NCBI RefSeq assembly: GCF_014196795.1
Contig: NZ_JACIEJ010000001.1
Span: 186,001-250,000, forward strand
Direction: 5' to 3'
Source of the DNA: Sagittula marina
GTDB taxonomy: Bacteria > Pseudomonadota > Alphaproteobacteria > Rhodobacterales > Rhodobacteraceae
Length of the DNA stretch: 64,000 bases
The translations under genes were made by a program, and so were the position numbers. Numbering within the stretch: position 1 is the first letter of the stretch; every line of letters starts with the position of its first letter. Below, piece after piece: positions 25,270 through 34,376 of this stretch. Under the pieces are notes generated by a model that searched no databases, was not told where the DNA came from, and worked only from the letters and a program-made list of their open reading frames with translations.

Positions 25270-26688
25270 ATGTCCCCCAAGACGCTTTATGACAAGATCT
25301 TTGATGCGCATGTCGTATCCGAGGACGCTGACGGCACTTGTCTGCTTTATATCGACCGCCACCTGGTTCACGAAGTGACCTCGCCGCAGGCCTTTGAAGG
25401 GCTGCGCATGGCGAACCGCACCGTGCGCGCACCGGACAAGACCATCGCCGTGCCGGATCACAACGTGCCCACCACGCTGGGCCGCGACAACCCCGACCAG
25501 ATGCCGGAGGACAGCCGCATTCAGGTGGCCGCGCTGGACACCAACGCCAAGGAATTCGGCATCCACTACTACCCGGTGAGCGACGTCCGTCAGGGCATCG
25601 TGCACATCGTTGGTCCGGAACAAGGCTGGACCCTGCCGGGCATGACCGTGGTTTGTGGTGACAGCCACACCGCGACGCACGGCGCCTTTGGCGCGCTGGC
25701 GCACGGCATTGGCACCTCCGAGGTGGAGCACGTGCTGGCCACGCAGACGCTGATCCAGAAGAAGTCCAAGAACATGAAGGTCGAGATCACCGGCAAGCTC
25801 AATCCCGGTGTGACCGCCAAGGACATCACGATGGCCGTGATCGGCGAGACCGGCACCGGTGGCGGCACCGGATACGTCATCGAATACTGTGGCGAGGCGA
25901 TCCGCGAACTGTCAATGGAAGGCCGCATGACGGTCTGCAACATGGCCATCGAAGGCGGCGCACGCGCGGGCCTGATCGCGCCTGACGAGAAAACCTTTGA
26001 ATACGTCAAAGGCCGCCCGCACGCGCCGAAGGGTGCGCAATTCGAGGCGGCTCTGGACTGGTGGAAAACGCTCTACACCGACGAAGGCGCGCAATTCGAC
26101 AAGGTCGTGACGCTGAAAGGCGAAGAGATCGAGCCGGTTGTGACCTGGGGCACCTCGCCTGAGGACGTGCTGCCGATTTCCTCTGTCGTGCCTGCACCGG
26201 AAAGCTTCAAGGGTGGCAAGGTCGAAGCGGCCAAGCGCGCCATTGAATACATGGGCTTGACCGCCGGTCAGAAGCTGACCGACATCGAGATCGACACCGT
26301 GTTCATCGGGTCCTGCACCAACGGCCGGATCGAAGATCTGCGTGCCGCCGCAAAGGTTGTCGAAGGCAAGAAGATCAAGGTCGGTCGCGCGATGGTCGTG
26401 CCTGGCTCCGGTCTTGTGCGCGCTCAGGCGGAAGAGGAAGGTCTCGACAAGATCTTCATCGACGCTGGCTTTGAATGGCGCATGGCGGGCTGTTCCATGT
26501 GTCTTGCCATGAACCCCGATCAGCTGTCCGAGAACGAGCGTTGCGCATCGACCTCGAACCGCAACTTCGAGGGCCGTCAGGGCTACAAGGGTCGCACGCA
26601 CCTCGTCTCGCCGGGCATGGCCGCGGCGGCTGCACTGACCGGTCGTCTGACCGATGTGCGTGAATTGATGACCGAAACCGCTGTCTAA
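25270..26688 (+). CDS. leuC: 3-isopropylmalate dehydratase large subunit
   Basis: 472 residues from ATG 25270 (GGGAGAGGACCA upstream); the frame is open far upstream but the family starts [14 protein letters not shown]. It holds the aconitase-type 4Fe-4S cluster: Cys in GSCTNGR and the pair in [29 protein letters not shown] and [11 protein letters not shown]-like [11 protein letters not shown] are substrate-binding signatures. With LeuD it isomerises 2-isopropylmalate to 3-isopropylmalate in leucine synthesis. leuD follows after 9 bp. Confidence 0.98.
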   Translation: MSPKTLYDKIFDAHVVSEDADGTCLLYIDRHLVHEVTSPQAFEGLRMANRTVRAPDKTIAVPDHNVPTTLGRDNPDQMPEDSRIQVAALDTNAKEFGIHYYPVSDVRQGIVHIVGPEQGWTLPGMTVVCGDSHTATHGAFGALAHGIGTSEVEHVLATQTLIQKKSKNMKVEITGKLNPGVTAKDITMAVIGETGTGGGTGYVIEYCGEAIRELSMEGRMTVCNMAIEGGARAGLIAPDEKTFEYVKGRPHAPKGAQFEAALDWWKTLYTDEGAQFDKVVTLKGEEIEPVVTWGTSPEDVLPISSVVPAPESFKGGKVEAAKRAIEYMGLTAGQKLTDIEIDTVFIGSCTNGRIEDLRAAAKVVEGKKIKVGRAMVVPGSGLVRAQAEEEGLDKIFIDAGFEWRMAGCSMCLAMNPDQLSENERCASTSNRNFEGRQGYKGRTHLVSPGMAAAAALTGRLTDVRELMTETAV

Positions 26689-26697
26689 GGACTGACC

Positions 26698-27303
26698 ATG
26701 GAAAAGTTCCAAAAACTCACCGGGATCGCGGCCCCCATGCCGTTGGTCAACATCGACACCGACATGATTATCCCGAAGATCTTCCTCAAGACGATCAAGC
26801 GGTCCGGTCTGGGCGTGAACCTCTTTGACGAGATGCGCTACGACCGGCAAGGCAACGAGATCCCCGGTTTCGTGCTGAACCAGCCGCAATATCGCGATGC
26901 GGAGATCCTGATTGCGGGCGACAACTTTGGCTGCGGTTCGTCGCGCGAACACGCACCTTGGGCGTTGAAGGACTTCGGCATCAAGTCGATCATCTCGACC
27001 AGCTTTGCCGACATCTTTTACAGCAACTGCTTCAAGAACGGCATCCTGCCGATCGTGCTGCCGCAAGAGGCCGTGGACGTGTTGATGAAGGATGCGGAGA
27101 AGGGTTCCAACGCGCGCATGATCGTCGATCTGGAAAACCAGACCGTGTCGACGTCCGAAGGGGAAACCTTCTCCTTCGAGCTGGATTCGTTCAAGAAGCA
27201 TTGCCTGCTCGAAGGGCTCGACGATATCGGCTTGTCGCTGGAAAAGGCGCCGGCGATCGACACTTACGAGACCAAGATGGCGCAAGAGCGTCCCTGGGTC
27301 TGA
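26698..27303 (+). CDS. leuD: 3-isopropylmalate dehydratase small subunit
   Basis: 201 residues, usual length. Begins [22 protein letters not shown], contains [15 protein letters not shown] (swivel-domain substrate loop) and [16 protein letters not shown]. It forms the heteromeric isopropylmalate isomerase with LeuC. Nine bp after leuC, so co-transcribed; a good intrinsic terminator follows. Confidence 0.98.
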   Translation: MEKFQKLTGIAAPMPLVNIDTDMIIPKIFLKTIKRSGLGVNLFDEMRYDRQGNEIPGFVLNQPQYRDAEILIAGDNFGCGSSREHAPWALKDFGIKSIISTSFADIFYSNCFKNGILPIVLPQEAVDVLMKDAEKGSNARMIVDLENQTVSTSEGETFSFELDSFKKHCLLEGLDDIGLSLEKAPAIDTYETKMAQERPWV

Positions 27304-27321
27304 CGCCCGATCACATGATCC

Positions 27322-27349
27322 GAAAGGCCCGCCATCGCGCGGGCCTTTT
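27322..27349 (+). terminator. Intrinsic terminator of leuCD
   Basis: GGCCCGC, loop CATCGC, GCGGGCC then TTTT: a 7-bp perfect GC stem 20 bp after the leuD stop. Confidence 0.85.
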
Positions 27350-27363
27350 GTTATGTCCGCCAA

Positions 27364-27388
27364 GGAACTGTACGGATTTCGAAACGTT
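27364..27388 (+). promoter_or_regulatory. EcfG-type promoter of the hdeD-like gene
   Basis: GGAAC (27364-27368), exactly 16 nt, CGTT (27385-27388): a full match to the alphaproteobacterial general-stress sigma factor consensus. It starts 15 bp after the leuCD terminator and points to the gene starting at 27421. Confidence 0.75.
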
Positions 27389-27420
27389 GATTTAAGTCCT
27401 CGTTACTTGGAGAAGCTCAA

Positions 27421-27963
27421 ATGACCTCCCGCACATTTTTCGTGATCTCAGGTATTGTTTTGATCGTCGGCGGCATACTGGCCTTGCTGCTGCCCTTCGC
27501 GGCCTCGGTTACGGTTGCCCTGATTGTCGGATGGTCGTTCTTGTTTGCCGGGGCGGTCCACATCGTCGGCGCGTTTCGGGACCGGGACAGTCGCTTGTGG
27601 AGCGGCATATTCGGTCTGCTCGAAGTGGCGTTGGGCCTGAGCTTCATCCTTAACCCGTTGACCGGACTGGTGTCCTTGACTGTGCTGCTGGGCGTGCTGT
27701 TCTTTGTGTCCGGCGCGATGCAGCTGTACCTCGCGTTTGCCCGTCGGACCGCTGACAGCACATGGATGCTGGCGCTCTCCGGAGCTGTTTCCGTCGCTTT
27801 GGCTTTGCTGATCGCCTTCAATTTGCTGAGCGCCTCTGCGACCGTGCCGGGTGTGCTGCTGGGGATTGAACTGATCTCCACCGGTGTGGCGTTCCTGATG
27901 CTGCGGCCGCGCAGGCTGGCCCAGTTGCGTGAAGATTTGGATAAAGATCACAGCCACGCCTGA
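27421..27963 (+). CDS. HdeD family acid-resistance-like membrane protein
   Basis: 180 residues with six predicted membrane helices arranged as three DUF308 hairpins (FFVISGIVLIVGGILALLLP; WSFLFAGAVHIVGAFR; GLLEVALGLSFILNPLTGL and so on). The length and helix pattern fit the HdeD family of inner membrane proteins linked to acid and general stress. The C terminus is cytoplasmic and His/Asp-rich. A perfect EcfG-type promoter lies 33 bp upstream of the start, so it is probably part of the GSR regulon controlled by the locus at 39.8-41.5 kb. Confidence 0.85.
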   Translation: MTSRTFFVISGIVLIVGGILALLLPFAASVTVALIVGWSFLFAGAVHIVGAFRDRDSRLWSGIFGLLEVALGLSFILNPLTGLVSLTVLLGVLFFVSGAMQLYLAFARRTADSTWMLALSGAVSVALALLIAFNLLSASATVPGVLLGIELISTGVAFLMLRPRRLAQLREDLDKDHSHA

Positions 27964-28364
27964 CCTTTGACATGACCACATGTGGCGGGCGCGTTCGTCA
28001 GGCAGCGGGCCTGCACCGCGTCAGGCTTCTGGGCCTGCTCCATATGTGACTGTTTTGACGACCCTTTGGATCAGATACGGCGGGCTGCTTGTTCGATTTG
28101 CGTCAGATTTTCCTTGCGACACAACATCTTGTGAGCCACCACATCAACGTCACGGGGATGCTGCGTCATTGATGCATTCCGGCACCAGTCACACCGCTTT
28201 GGCGCTGGAAAATCGTGTGACTCCCGACCTTGTTGTTGTCGTGCCTCGTGAAAAAGGGCAGAATTTGGGCGAGAATGAGGCAGCCCGCCATAAATTGGCG
28301 GGGAACGGGATGGAACAAGGTCGCGGCATTGCATCGTGACTGTCCGGAACGGAAGGGCAGATTA
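27964..28364. other. 401-bp intergenic stretch, no gene seen
   Basis: Between the HdeD-like gene and the next membrane protein. Frames here lack ribosome binding sites and motifs, and no strong terminator hairpin is visible. The last 25 bp contain the AAGGG that serves the GTG start at 28365. Confidence 0.45.
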
Positions 28365-29195
28365 GTGATCTCACGTATGGTGGCGGCTGCGGCGCGCGCT
28401 TTCCTTGTTGCATTCCTCATCGCGATTCCCGCGATGTTGCTTCCAGACGTGAACAACGATTCCGCCCAGATCGTCGCGCTGCTGGCGCTGGTTGCTGCGG
28501 TTCTGACATTTTCTGAATACGTTTCTGAATTTCCCTCATTGATTGAATTTCGTGACGCGCCGCCGTTCAACCGGATGCGGTTCGGAGCTTTGCTGGCCTC
28601 GGTCCTGGTGCTGACGCTGATCGCACGTGGTTCGATCCACCCCACCGGCCTCACAGACCTGCTGAATGAGGTGGGATACAACATTGGCGAGGCGATGGAT
28701 TTTCCGTTTTCACCCGTGCGGTTGATGGTTCTTGTCTCGCCCGGCGATGCGTCTGGCCCGGCGCGCGATCTGATACGCACGATGGCGGGTTTGGCCTATC
28801 TCATTTCGTTGGTAACCATGTTGGTATTTGTCGCCGTTGTGCGTCTGTTGGACTGGCCGATCCGCAATGGGGCTTTCAACTTTTGGGTGAATCTGCCGCT
28901 GTTCGACCCGACGACCGGGGGCGACGTGCTGTACCGGCTGAAACGCGATAGCCATTTTAACGTGGCCTTAGGGTTTCTACTGCCATTCTTGATTCCGGCA
29001 GTTCTCAAAATGACATCGACCTGGGACGCTGCACCGAACCTTATCGACCACCAACCGCTGATTTGGACGATGATCGCATGGTCCTTTTTGCCCACAAGCT
29101 TGATCATGCGCGGCGTCGCTCTGATGCGAATCGCGGATCTGATCGAAGAGAAGCGCCGACGCGCTTACGCGCAGGCCGAGGTGCAGCTGGCCTGA
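28365..29195 (+). CDS. Conserved membrane protein of unknown function
   Basis: 276 residues from the GTG at 28365 (AAGGG about 8 nt upstream); the ATG at 28377 is the alternative. Five or six membrane helices (AFLVAFLIAIPAMLL, IVALLALVAAVLTF, FGALLASVLVLTLIA, LAYLISLVTMLVFVAVV, LGFLLPFLIPAVL) separated by a large loop (RDAPPFNRMR) and ending in a charged, probably cytoplasmic helix (LIEEKRRRAYAQAEVQLA). I do not recognise the family beyond its resemblance to proteins paired with endonuclease/exonuclease/phosphatase genes in this group of bacteria. Its stop overlaps the start region of that gene here. Confidence 0.75.
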   Translation: MISRMVAAAARAFLVAFLIAIPAMLLPDVNNDSAQIVALLALVAAVLTFSEYVSEFPSLIEFRDAPPFNRMRFGALLASVLVLTLIARGSIHPTGLTDLLNEVGYNIGEAMDFPFSPVRLMVLVSPGDASGPARDLIRTMAGLAYLISLVTMLVFVAVVRLLDWPIRNGAFNFWVNLPLFDPTTGGDVLYRLKRDSHFNVALGFLLPFLIPAVLKMTSTWDAAPNLIDHQPLIWTMIAWSFLPTSLIMRGVALMRIADLIEEKRRRAYAQAEVQLA

Positions 29196-29203
29196 TCCTG
29201 CTG

Positions 29204-30262
29204 TTGAGTTATGTGCTGGTGGCCTTTGCCGCGCGCGCCGATGTTCGGATTGCCACATGGCACGGTGATTTCAGCGACAAGGGGCCGGGGCTGCTCTTGC
29301 AAGATATCTTGGCGGATGAGCGTGACGTCTCACCCATACTGGAAGCTGCACCTGACATCCTTCTTCTGACCAACTTTGATTTCGACGCCGGCCATGCGGC
29401 TTTGGGCGCGTTGCAGGATCGGCTGGCTGCGGATGGTCTGGACCTGCCGTATCTCTATGCGACACGGCCGAATTCAGGTTGGCCGACGGGTCTTGATCTT
29501 GACGGAGACGGTCGTTTTGGCAGGCCGCGAGATGCGCATGGCTACGGTCAATTTTCGGGTCAGGGCGGCATGGCGCTTTTATCCCGCTATCCGCCAACGT
29601 TGGAGCGGGATTTCAGCGATCTTCTTTGGATGGAAGCGCCGGACAGTGCGATGTCTCCGACGGATGCAGCCCGAGAGGTTCAGAGGCTATCGAGCGTGGC
29701 GCATTGGGCGATCTGCGTAGCAACGCCCGAGGGTGACGTATTGCTTTTGACACTCGCCGCGACACCACCGGTATTCGATGGCCCAGAGGATCGGAATGGT
29801 CGCCGGAACTTGGATGAGGTGACTCTCTGGGGGCATTACCTTGATGGGCGACTTGGCGCGCCGCCTGATGTTCCGGCGGTGGTCTTGGGAAACTTCAATG
29901 TCGATCCGGACCGGGGCGATGGGCTGCATGATGGAGTGAGGGCCATGCTTGCGCATCCTCGGTTGCAAGATCCGCAGGCGGGCACTGACACTGTGACATG
30001 GGACCAGACCGGCCCGATGCGTGTCAGCTACGTGCTGCCGGATCGGGTGCTGGAGGTGATGGGAGCGGGCCTTATACCACGTGAAGCGCCAAGGGTGCAT
30101 GGGGCCCATCGGCTGGTTTGGGTGGATGTGGCTGTGCCTGCGAAGGGGCAATTGCTCAAGCCACAGCCGTCTGCCACGGTACGGCGGCAGAATGGTCGAA
30201 ACCACGTAAACACAACCGACCTAAGTCAATGTGGTTCACGCCAAATGGCAGGGGGTATCTAA
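29204..30262 (+). CDS. Endonuclease/exonuclease/phosphatase-fold protein with altered active site
   Basis: About 352 residues; the start is uncertain. TTG 29204 is given; CTG 29192 (overlapping the previous TGA) would give a better signal peptide, GTG 29213 is also possible. A short hydrophobic N terminus ending AARAD suggests export. The body shows the EEP pattern (KGPGLLLQDIL, PDILLLTNFDFDAG, GLDLDGDGRFG, GQGGMALLSRYP, HATPPVFDGPEDRNG-like, HRLVWVDV). Three key positions differ: the GDFN motif is GNFN, the first-strand Asn is His (IATWHGDF), and the metal-binding Glu/Gln position is Thr. After the expected end the frame runs on for about 40 unrelated residues. Possibly a failing gene at the border of decayed DNA. 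Confidence 0.65.
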   Translation: MSYVLVAFAARADVRIATWHGDFSDKGPGLLLQDILADERDVSPILEAAPDILLLTNFDFDAGHAALGALQDRLAADGLDLPYLYATRPNSGWPTGLDLDGDGRFGRPRDAHGYGQFSGQGGMALLSRYPPTLERDFSDLLWMEAPDSAMSPTDAAREVQRLSSVAHWAICVATPEGDVLLLTLAATPPVFDGPEDRNGRRNLDEVTLWGHYLDGRLGAPPDVPAVVLGNFNVDPDRGDGLHDGVRAMLAHPRLQDPQAGTDTVTWDQTGPMRVSYVLPDRVLEVMGAGLIPREAPRVHGAHRLVWVDVAVPAKGQLLKPQPSATVRRQNGRNHVNTTDLSQCGSRQMAGGI

Positions 30263-30471
30263 CTGGTGGGTTGGAACGGCTGAATTGCCTGGGGCATGTG
30301 CAGGCGTGCCGGACTTCGACCAGGCCAGCCGCCTGATTGACAGAAGCAACCGCTGTCCGTCAGGGCATTTCTACAGGATATGGCCTGAGATGGCCAAGGA
30401 TCTACGCCTTCTGCCAGAGTTAGCAGCGCAACCACTAAAGCATTTTTCACAACCTCAAAGGTCGGTGGGGG

Positions 30472-30606
30472 ATGCAGGGCTATCTGACACATATCGATTG
30501 GTGGTTCGGAAATCTTGGACATGACGCTGGCTGGTTCCGTGACGCGTTTGACGGATTGCTGAAGAGCGCGATCCTGAAGGGCGGTATTGCTGTCGTCACG
30601 GTTTGA
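30472..30606 (+). pseudogene. 44-codon fragment, possible N terminus of a membrane protein
   Basis: An ATG at 30472, preceded by a G-rich stretch, opens a frame reading MQGYLTHIDWWFGNLGHDAG and ending ILKGGIAVVTV then TGA. The composition resembles the start of a membrane protein, but the frame stops at once and nothing recognisable follows. It may be a remnant of a truncated gene. Confidence 0.2.
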
Positions 30607-30642
30607 AGGAGGTACGTTTCCGCTGTGGATTTAGGGACCCGC

Positions 30643-30955
30643 TTAGGTATTTTGTCGGGCGAAAAGGAGTTTCGGCAGATCGGCCAGATTGCAGGTCGGC
30701 GTTAAATGCGCGCGGCCTTTTGGGTCACGATGAATGGCTTTGGCCATGTCGCCCACGATTCTGGCCCATCCGAAGGGGGTCTTCGATCTTCTTTTGGCGC
30801 CGCTGGGACAGGGCATAAAGCGGCTGCTGCGCGGCAGTTTTTTGTGAAGCAATATTCCGACAGGGGGTGGCGAATTGGCGGACCTGCGGTGCGCCATGCG
30901 ACGTCACTACCATCTGCCTGAGGTCGGCGCTGTCGCGACCCGTGTCCGCCCCAAG
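30643..30955 (-). pseudogene. Transposase remnant (IS5/IS1182-like C-terminal end), frameshifted
   Basis: The reverse strand holds the C-terminal pattern of an IS5/IS1182-type DDE transposase split over two frames. Frame 1 reads LGADTGRDSADLRQMVVTSH ... YALSQRRQKKIEDP. Frame 2 continues FGWARIVGDMAKAIHRDPKG ... CNLADLPKLLFAR then stops. The switch lies at a run of five G on the plus strand (30775-30779), consistent with a one-base insertion. The region corresponding to the N-terminal two-thirds is absent. It is a dead fragment; terminal inverted repeats were not found. Confidence 0.7.
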
Positions 30956-31201
30956 CCTCAGTCGCCGAGTCGAACTGCCGGGATGCCGTTTCGCCGACAC
31001 TGAGCATCTATCAGATCGGCACCCTTAATATCGGTCTGCTTGGGTCAGACGTATCGCGCTCAGATTCGTTGGCCAGCCGGTACGGAGACATCGTTGGATG
31101 CGAGCTCGGGAAGCGCACCCCGATTTGGAGCTGGTGCTACCAAATGCACCAAGCCCCGTCGGTTGGTCTGACCGGCCGCGTAAGAGGTGATTTGGTGAAC
31201 G

Positions 31202-31240
31202 CCCTGCCTGCGGCGCGTCCGGTACGCGCCACGGGCAGGG
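31202..31240. repeat. Long inverted repeat downstream of the peroxiredoxin gene
   Basis: CCCTGCC-TGC-GGCGCGT, loop CCGGT, ACGCGCC-ACG-GGCAGGG: 14 paired bases with a symmetric 3x3 internal loop. It starts 18 bp beyond the peroxiredoxin stop (31258, minus strand) and may end that transcript, although no T-run follows. Confidence 0.5.
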
Positions 31241-31257
31241 ATACATCCGATTCTGGA

Positions 31258-31842
31258 TCAGTACGCTTCTGCATGAGGGCCGTCGGTGGCCTCCACTTTC
31301 AAAGTGCCGTCATGTTCGGCCAATGGGCCGGTGTAGCTGCCGCGGGCGGGGTAACCCTTTTCGGCGCGGAACTTTACGGCGGCCAGCACGTCCTCGAAAG
31401 ATGGGCGGGCAAAGGGGAAGGACTGCACCCAGCTTGCATAGATGGTCCCGTCGGGCAGCAGGTAGAAGATGCCTGGCTCGCTGAACAGCTCCGGCTCGTC
31501 CGAGCCGTCACGCGCCTTGCTGATGTGCAGACCCCAGTTGCGCGCCTCGGTCATGGAGAGGTCATGCGCGATGGTCAGGTTCTTGACGCCGGTTTCTTCG
31601 ACGGTGGCATCGGCGCGGGACTTGGTGTCACCGCTGACAGCCACGACATTGACCTTCTGCGCGGCAGCCTCGTCAAGCAGGCCTTCGATCTCCTTGAGCT
31701 GTGCTTTGCAGATCGGGCAATGCGCCCCGCGGTAAAAAACCACGACGGTGCCGTTTTCGCCCATGTCGCGGGCCACGTCGAAGTCGTCACCGCCAAGGGT
31801 CGGCAAGGTCAGATCGGGAAAGGGTTGGGTCGGGGTCAGCAT
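31258..31842 (-). CDS. Peroxiredoxin-like (AhpC/TSA) protein
   Basis: 194 residues. The thioredoxin-fold peroxidatic site reads FYRGAHCPICKAQLKEI, a CxxC form like that of PRX-like/BCP-type proteins rather than the typical TSVC. It also has VVAVSGDTKSRAD and a C-terminal EPGIFYLLPDGTIYASWVQ segment. It should reduce peroxides or act as a thiol oxidoreductase in the cytoplasm. An EcfG-type promoter at 31878-31902 points at it, placing it in the general stress regulon. It is divergent from leuB. Confidence 0.85.
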   Translation of the reverse strand: MLTPTQPFPDLTLPTLGGDDFDVARDMGENGTVVVFYRGAHCPICKAQLKEIEGLLDEAAAQKVNVVAVSGDTKSRADATVEETGVKNLTIAHDLSMTEARNWGLHISKARDGSDEPELFSEPGIFYLLPDGTIYASWVQSFPFARPSFEDVLAAVKFRAEKGYPARGSYTGPLAEHDGTLKVEATDGPHAEAY

Positions 31843-31877
31843 AAGAGCCTCCTGTCGTCAGATTGCATTGACCCTAC

Positions 31878-31902
31878 AACCCGTGCGGTCTACGCCCGTT
31901 CC
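31878..31902 (-). promoter_or_regulatory. EcfG-type promoter of the peroxiredoxin gene
   Basis: Reading the minus strand: GGAAC (31902-31898), 16 nt, GGTT (31881-31878). It lies 36 bp before the start at 31842. The -10 element differs from CGTT only in its first base. Confidence 0.6.
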
Positions 31903-31926
31903 ATCACGAAAACCGGAGTTTAGCCC

Positions 31927-33030
31927 ATGTCCAACCCCTCGCTTCTTATCCTGCCCGGTGACGGGATCGGTCCCGAAGTCATGGCCGAAGTGCGCAAGAT
32001 CATTGACTGGTACGGTGCAAAGCGCGATCTCGCCTTTGACGTGTCCGAGGATCTGGTGGGGGGCGCGGCCTACGACAAGCACGGCACACCGCTGCACGAT
32101 GACACCATGGCGAAGGCGCAAACCGTCGACGCCGTCCTGCTGGGGGCCGTGGGCGGTCCGAAGTACGACAACCTTGATTTCAGCGTGAAGCCAGAGCGTG
32201 GTCTGTTGCGTCTGCGCAAGGAAATGGACCTGTTTGCCAACCTGCGTCCGGCGCAGTGCTTTGACGCGCTGGCGGACTTCTCCTCGCTGAAGAAGGACGT
32301 GGTGGCCGGTCTTGATATCATGATCGTGCGGGAACTGACGTCCGGCATCTACTTCGGTGAGCCGCGCGGCATCATCGAAGAGGGCAATGAGCGCGTGGGT
32401 ATCAACACGCAGCGCTACACGGAGTCCGAGATCGACCGCGTGGCGCGCTCTGCCTTTGAGTTGGCGATGAAGCGCGGCAAGAAGCTGTGTTCCATGGAGA
32501 AGGCCAACGTCATGGAATCCGGCATCCTGTGGCGCGAAGTCGTCACCGAGGTTGGCAAGGAATATCCCGAGGTCGAGCTGTCTCATATGTATGCAGACGC
32601 CGGCGCGATGCAGCTCTGCCGCTGGCCCAAGCAGTTCGATGTGATCGTGACCGACAACCTGTTCGGCGACCTTCTGTCCGACGCCGCAGCGATGCTGACG
32701 GGGTCGCTGGGAATGCTGCCGTCTGCCTCGTTGGGGCAACCGATGGAGAACGGTCGTCCCAAGGCACTGTATGAGCCGGTCCATGGCTCTGCGCCGGATA
32801 TTGCCGGTCAGGGCAAGGCGAACCCGATTGCCTGTATCCTGTCGTTCGCCATGGCGCTGCGCTACTCCTTCGACATGGGCGAAGAAGCGGACCGCCTCGA
32901 AAAGGCAGTGGAGCAGGTGCTGGCCGACGGCAAACGCACCGCCGATCTGCTGGGCGAAGAGGGCGTAACCCCGGTTTCCACGTCCGAGATGGGTGATGCC
33001 GTTGTGGCGGCACTTGACGCCTCCCTGTAA
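31927..33030 (+). CDS. leuB: 3-isopropylmalate dehydrogenase
   Basis: 367 residues, normal length. [40 protein letters not shown] and [20 protein letters not shown] are family signatures, with the catalytic Tyr/Lys and Asp ligands of Mg. NAD-dependent oxidation and decarboxylation of 3-isopropylmalate gives the leucine precursor 2-ketoisocaproate. It is separated from leuCD by about 4.6 kb. An intrinsic terminator follows. Confidence 0.98.
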   Translation: MSNPSLLILPGDGIGPEVMAEVRKIIDWYGAKRDLAFDVSEDLVGGAAYDKHGTPLHDDTMAKAQTVDAVLLGAVGGPKYDNLDFSVKPERGLLRLRKEMDLFANLRPAQCFDALADFSSLKKDVVAGLDIMIVRELTSGIYFGEPRGIIEEGNERVGINTQRYTESEIDRVARSAFELAMKRGKKLCSMEKANVMESGILWREVVTEVGKEYPEVELSHMYADAGAMQLCRWPKQFDVIVTDNLFGDLLSDAAAMLTGSLGMLPSASLGQPMENGRPKALYEPVHGSAPDIAGQGKANPIACILSFAMALRYSFDMGEEADRLEKAVEQVLADGKRTADLLGEEGVTPVSTSEMGDAVVAALDASL

Positions 33031-33054
33031 GGCATTGATGTCATAAGAAAGTTA

Positions 33055-33085
33055 ACGGGCGGTGCAGTATTGCGCTGCCCGTTTT
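33055..33085 (+). terminator. Intrinsic terminator of leuB
   Basis: ACGGGC ... GCCCGT with inner GGTGC/GCGC pairing, followed by TTTT, 25 bp after the leuB stop. Confidence 0.75.
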
Positions 33086-33240
33086 GTCATCCGTGAATGT
33101 GTGATGGCTTTGATCCAAATGCAAAGAAGGTCACATAATAAGCGATATCAAAGTGATGCGGCAAAACATGGCGGGCGCACCCTTGCAAGTTTGCGGAGAC
33201 CATGCATAGCGTCAGGCCATACGCAAAGCAGGTTCCCCAC

Positions 33241-34227
33241 ATGTCACCAAACGCAAAAGGCGCGTTTTTCGCGCTGACCGCCTTCGGTATTTTTGCCACG
33301 CATGACGTGGTCGTCAAATATTTGGGCGGGGGCTATTCTCCGTTCCAAGTGATCTTTTTTTCTTCCTTGATGTCGTTTCCGCTGGTCAGCTTCATGCTGA
33401 TGCGCGACCCGATGCCCGGCACCCTGCGTCCCGTGCATCCGTGGTGGACGGCCATTCGGACCACTGCCGCAGTGCTGAACGGGATGTGCGCCTTTTATGC
33501 ATTCTCCGTGCTGCCACTGGCGCAGACCTATGCGATCCTGTTTGCCACGCCGCTGTTGATCACGTTGCTGTCGATTCCGTTGCTGGGGGAGCAGGTGGGC
33601 TGGCGCCGTGGCCTGGCTGTGGGCGTCGGTCTGTTGGGGGTGATGGTGGTGCTGCGGCCCGGTTCCACGGAACTGTCGAGCGGTCATCTCGCGGCGATGG
33701 GGTCCGCGGTGTTTGGCGCGACCGCATCGATCATTGTGCGCAAGGTGGGTCATGCAGAACGGTCCGTCACGCTGTTGCTTTATCCTATGGCTGCGAATTT
33801 CGTGGTGGTCGGAATCCTGATGATCGCCGTCTATAAGCCGATGCCGATTGTTGATATTGGCGCGACCTCCATGATTTCGCTGCTGGGCTTTGTCGCGGGA
33901 CTGTTCCTGATCGCGGCCTATAAATCGGGGGAGGCCGCCATCGTCGCCCCCATGCAGTACTCCCAGATCCTTTGGGCCAGTGCCTACGGATTTTTCCTGT
34001 TCGAAGAGACCATCGACACCTACACGATCATCGGGGCCGGCATCATCATCGCATCCGGCATCTACATCGTTGCCCGCGAAAGCACGAAGGGCGACAGCCA
34101 GACACCGGTTCTGCGAACACGATCGCGCGGTTATGGGTCGTCTTTCCGGATTTCGCCCTTCCTGCGCCCGTCGGATCGTCGGAAAATGGCGGCAGACAGC
34201 GCGCAGGCCGCTGTCAAAGCAGGCTAG
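33241..34227 (+). CDS. DMT-superfamily (EamA) transporter
   Basis: 328 residues from ATG 33241 (GCAGG upstream); an in-frame ATG at 33202 with GCGGAGA upstream would add 13 residues. Ten membrane helices in two EamA repeats; the first ends near GVMVVLRPG, the second near IGAGIIIASGIYIVARES. The C-terminal tail is Arg/Ser-rich and cytoplasmic. It probably exports a metabolite or amino acid; the substrate cannot be told. It stands alone before tRNA-Pro. Confidence 0.85.
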   Translation: MSPNAKGAFFALTAFGIFATHDVVVKYLGGGYSPFQVIFFSSLMSFPLVSFMLMRDPMPGTLRPVHPWWTAIRTTAAVLNGMCAFYAFSVLPLAQTYAILFATPLLITLLSIPLLGEQVGWRRGLAVGVGLLGVMVVLRPGSTELSSGHLAAMGSAVFGATASIIVRKVGHAERSVTLLLYPMAANFVVVGILMIAVYKPMPIVDIGATSMISLLGFVAGLFLIAAYKSGEAAIVAPMQYSQILWASAYGFFLFEETIDTYTIIGAGIIIASGIYIVARESTKGDSQTPVLRTRSRGYGSSFRISPFLRPSDRRKMAADSAQAAVKAG

Positions 34228-34299
34228 CATTTTGATTGGCAGGGGGCGAAAACGTCTCTTGCCAAATTCGCGCGGTGGTTATATCCCGCGCATCACGGT

Positions 34300-34376
34300 C
34301 GGAGCGTAGCTCAGCCTGGTAGAGCACTGTCTTCGGGAGGCAGGGGCCGGAGGTTCGAATCCTCTCGCTCCGACCA
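34300..34376 (+). tRNA. tRNA-Pro (anticodon CGG)
   Basis: 77 nt including an encoded CCA. The acceptor stem CGGAGCG pairs with CGCTCCG; the D arm holds AGCTCAGCCTGGTAGAGC; the anticodon stem CTGTC/GGCAG encloses loop TTCGGGA with anticodon CGG at 34334-34336; the T arm has GGTTCGAATCC. It decodes CCG. The 3' flank shows no att-like duplication or integrase. Confidence 0.97.

Larger units (their letters stand above)
30263..31257. other. 995-bp gene-poor, decayed region
   Basis: Between the endonuclease-like gene and the peroxiredoxin gene there is no intact gene. It holds a 44-codon fragment (30472-30606), a frameshifted transposase remnant (30643-30955) and a long inverted repeat (31202-31240). 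Base composition is lower in GC than the flanks at its left end. It looks like an old insertion site. Confidence 0.6.

Noticed and set aside
31110-31180. A tRNA-like stretch on the minus strand (GGTAGCACCAG ... TCCAAA ...)
   Set aside because: It cannot be folded into paired acceptor, anticodon and T arms; resemblance is limited to a few short words.
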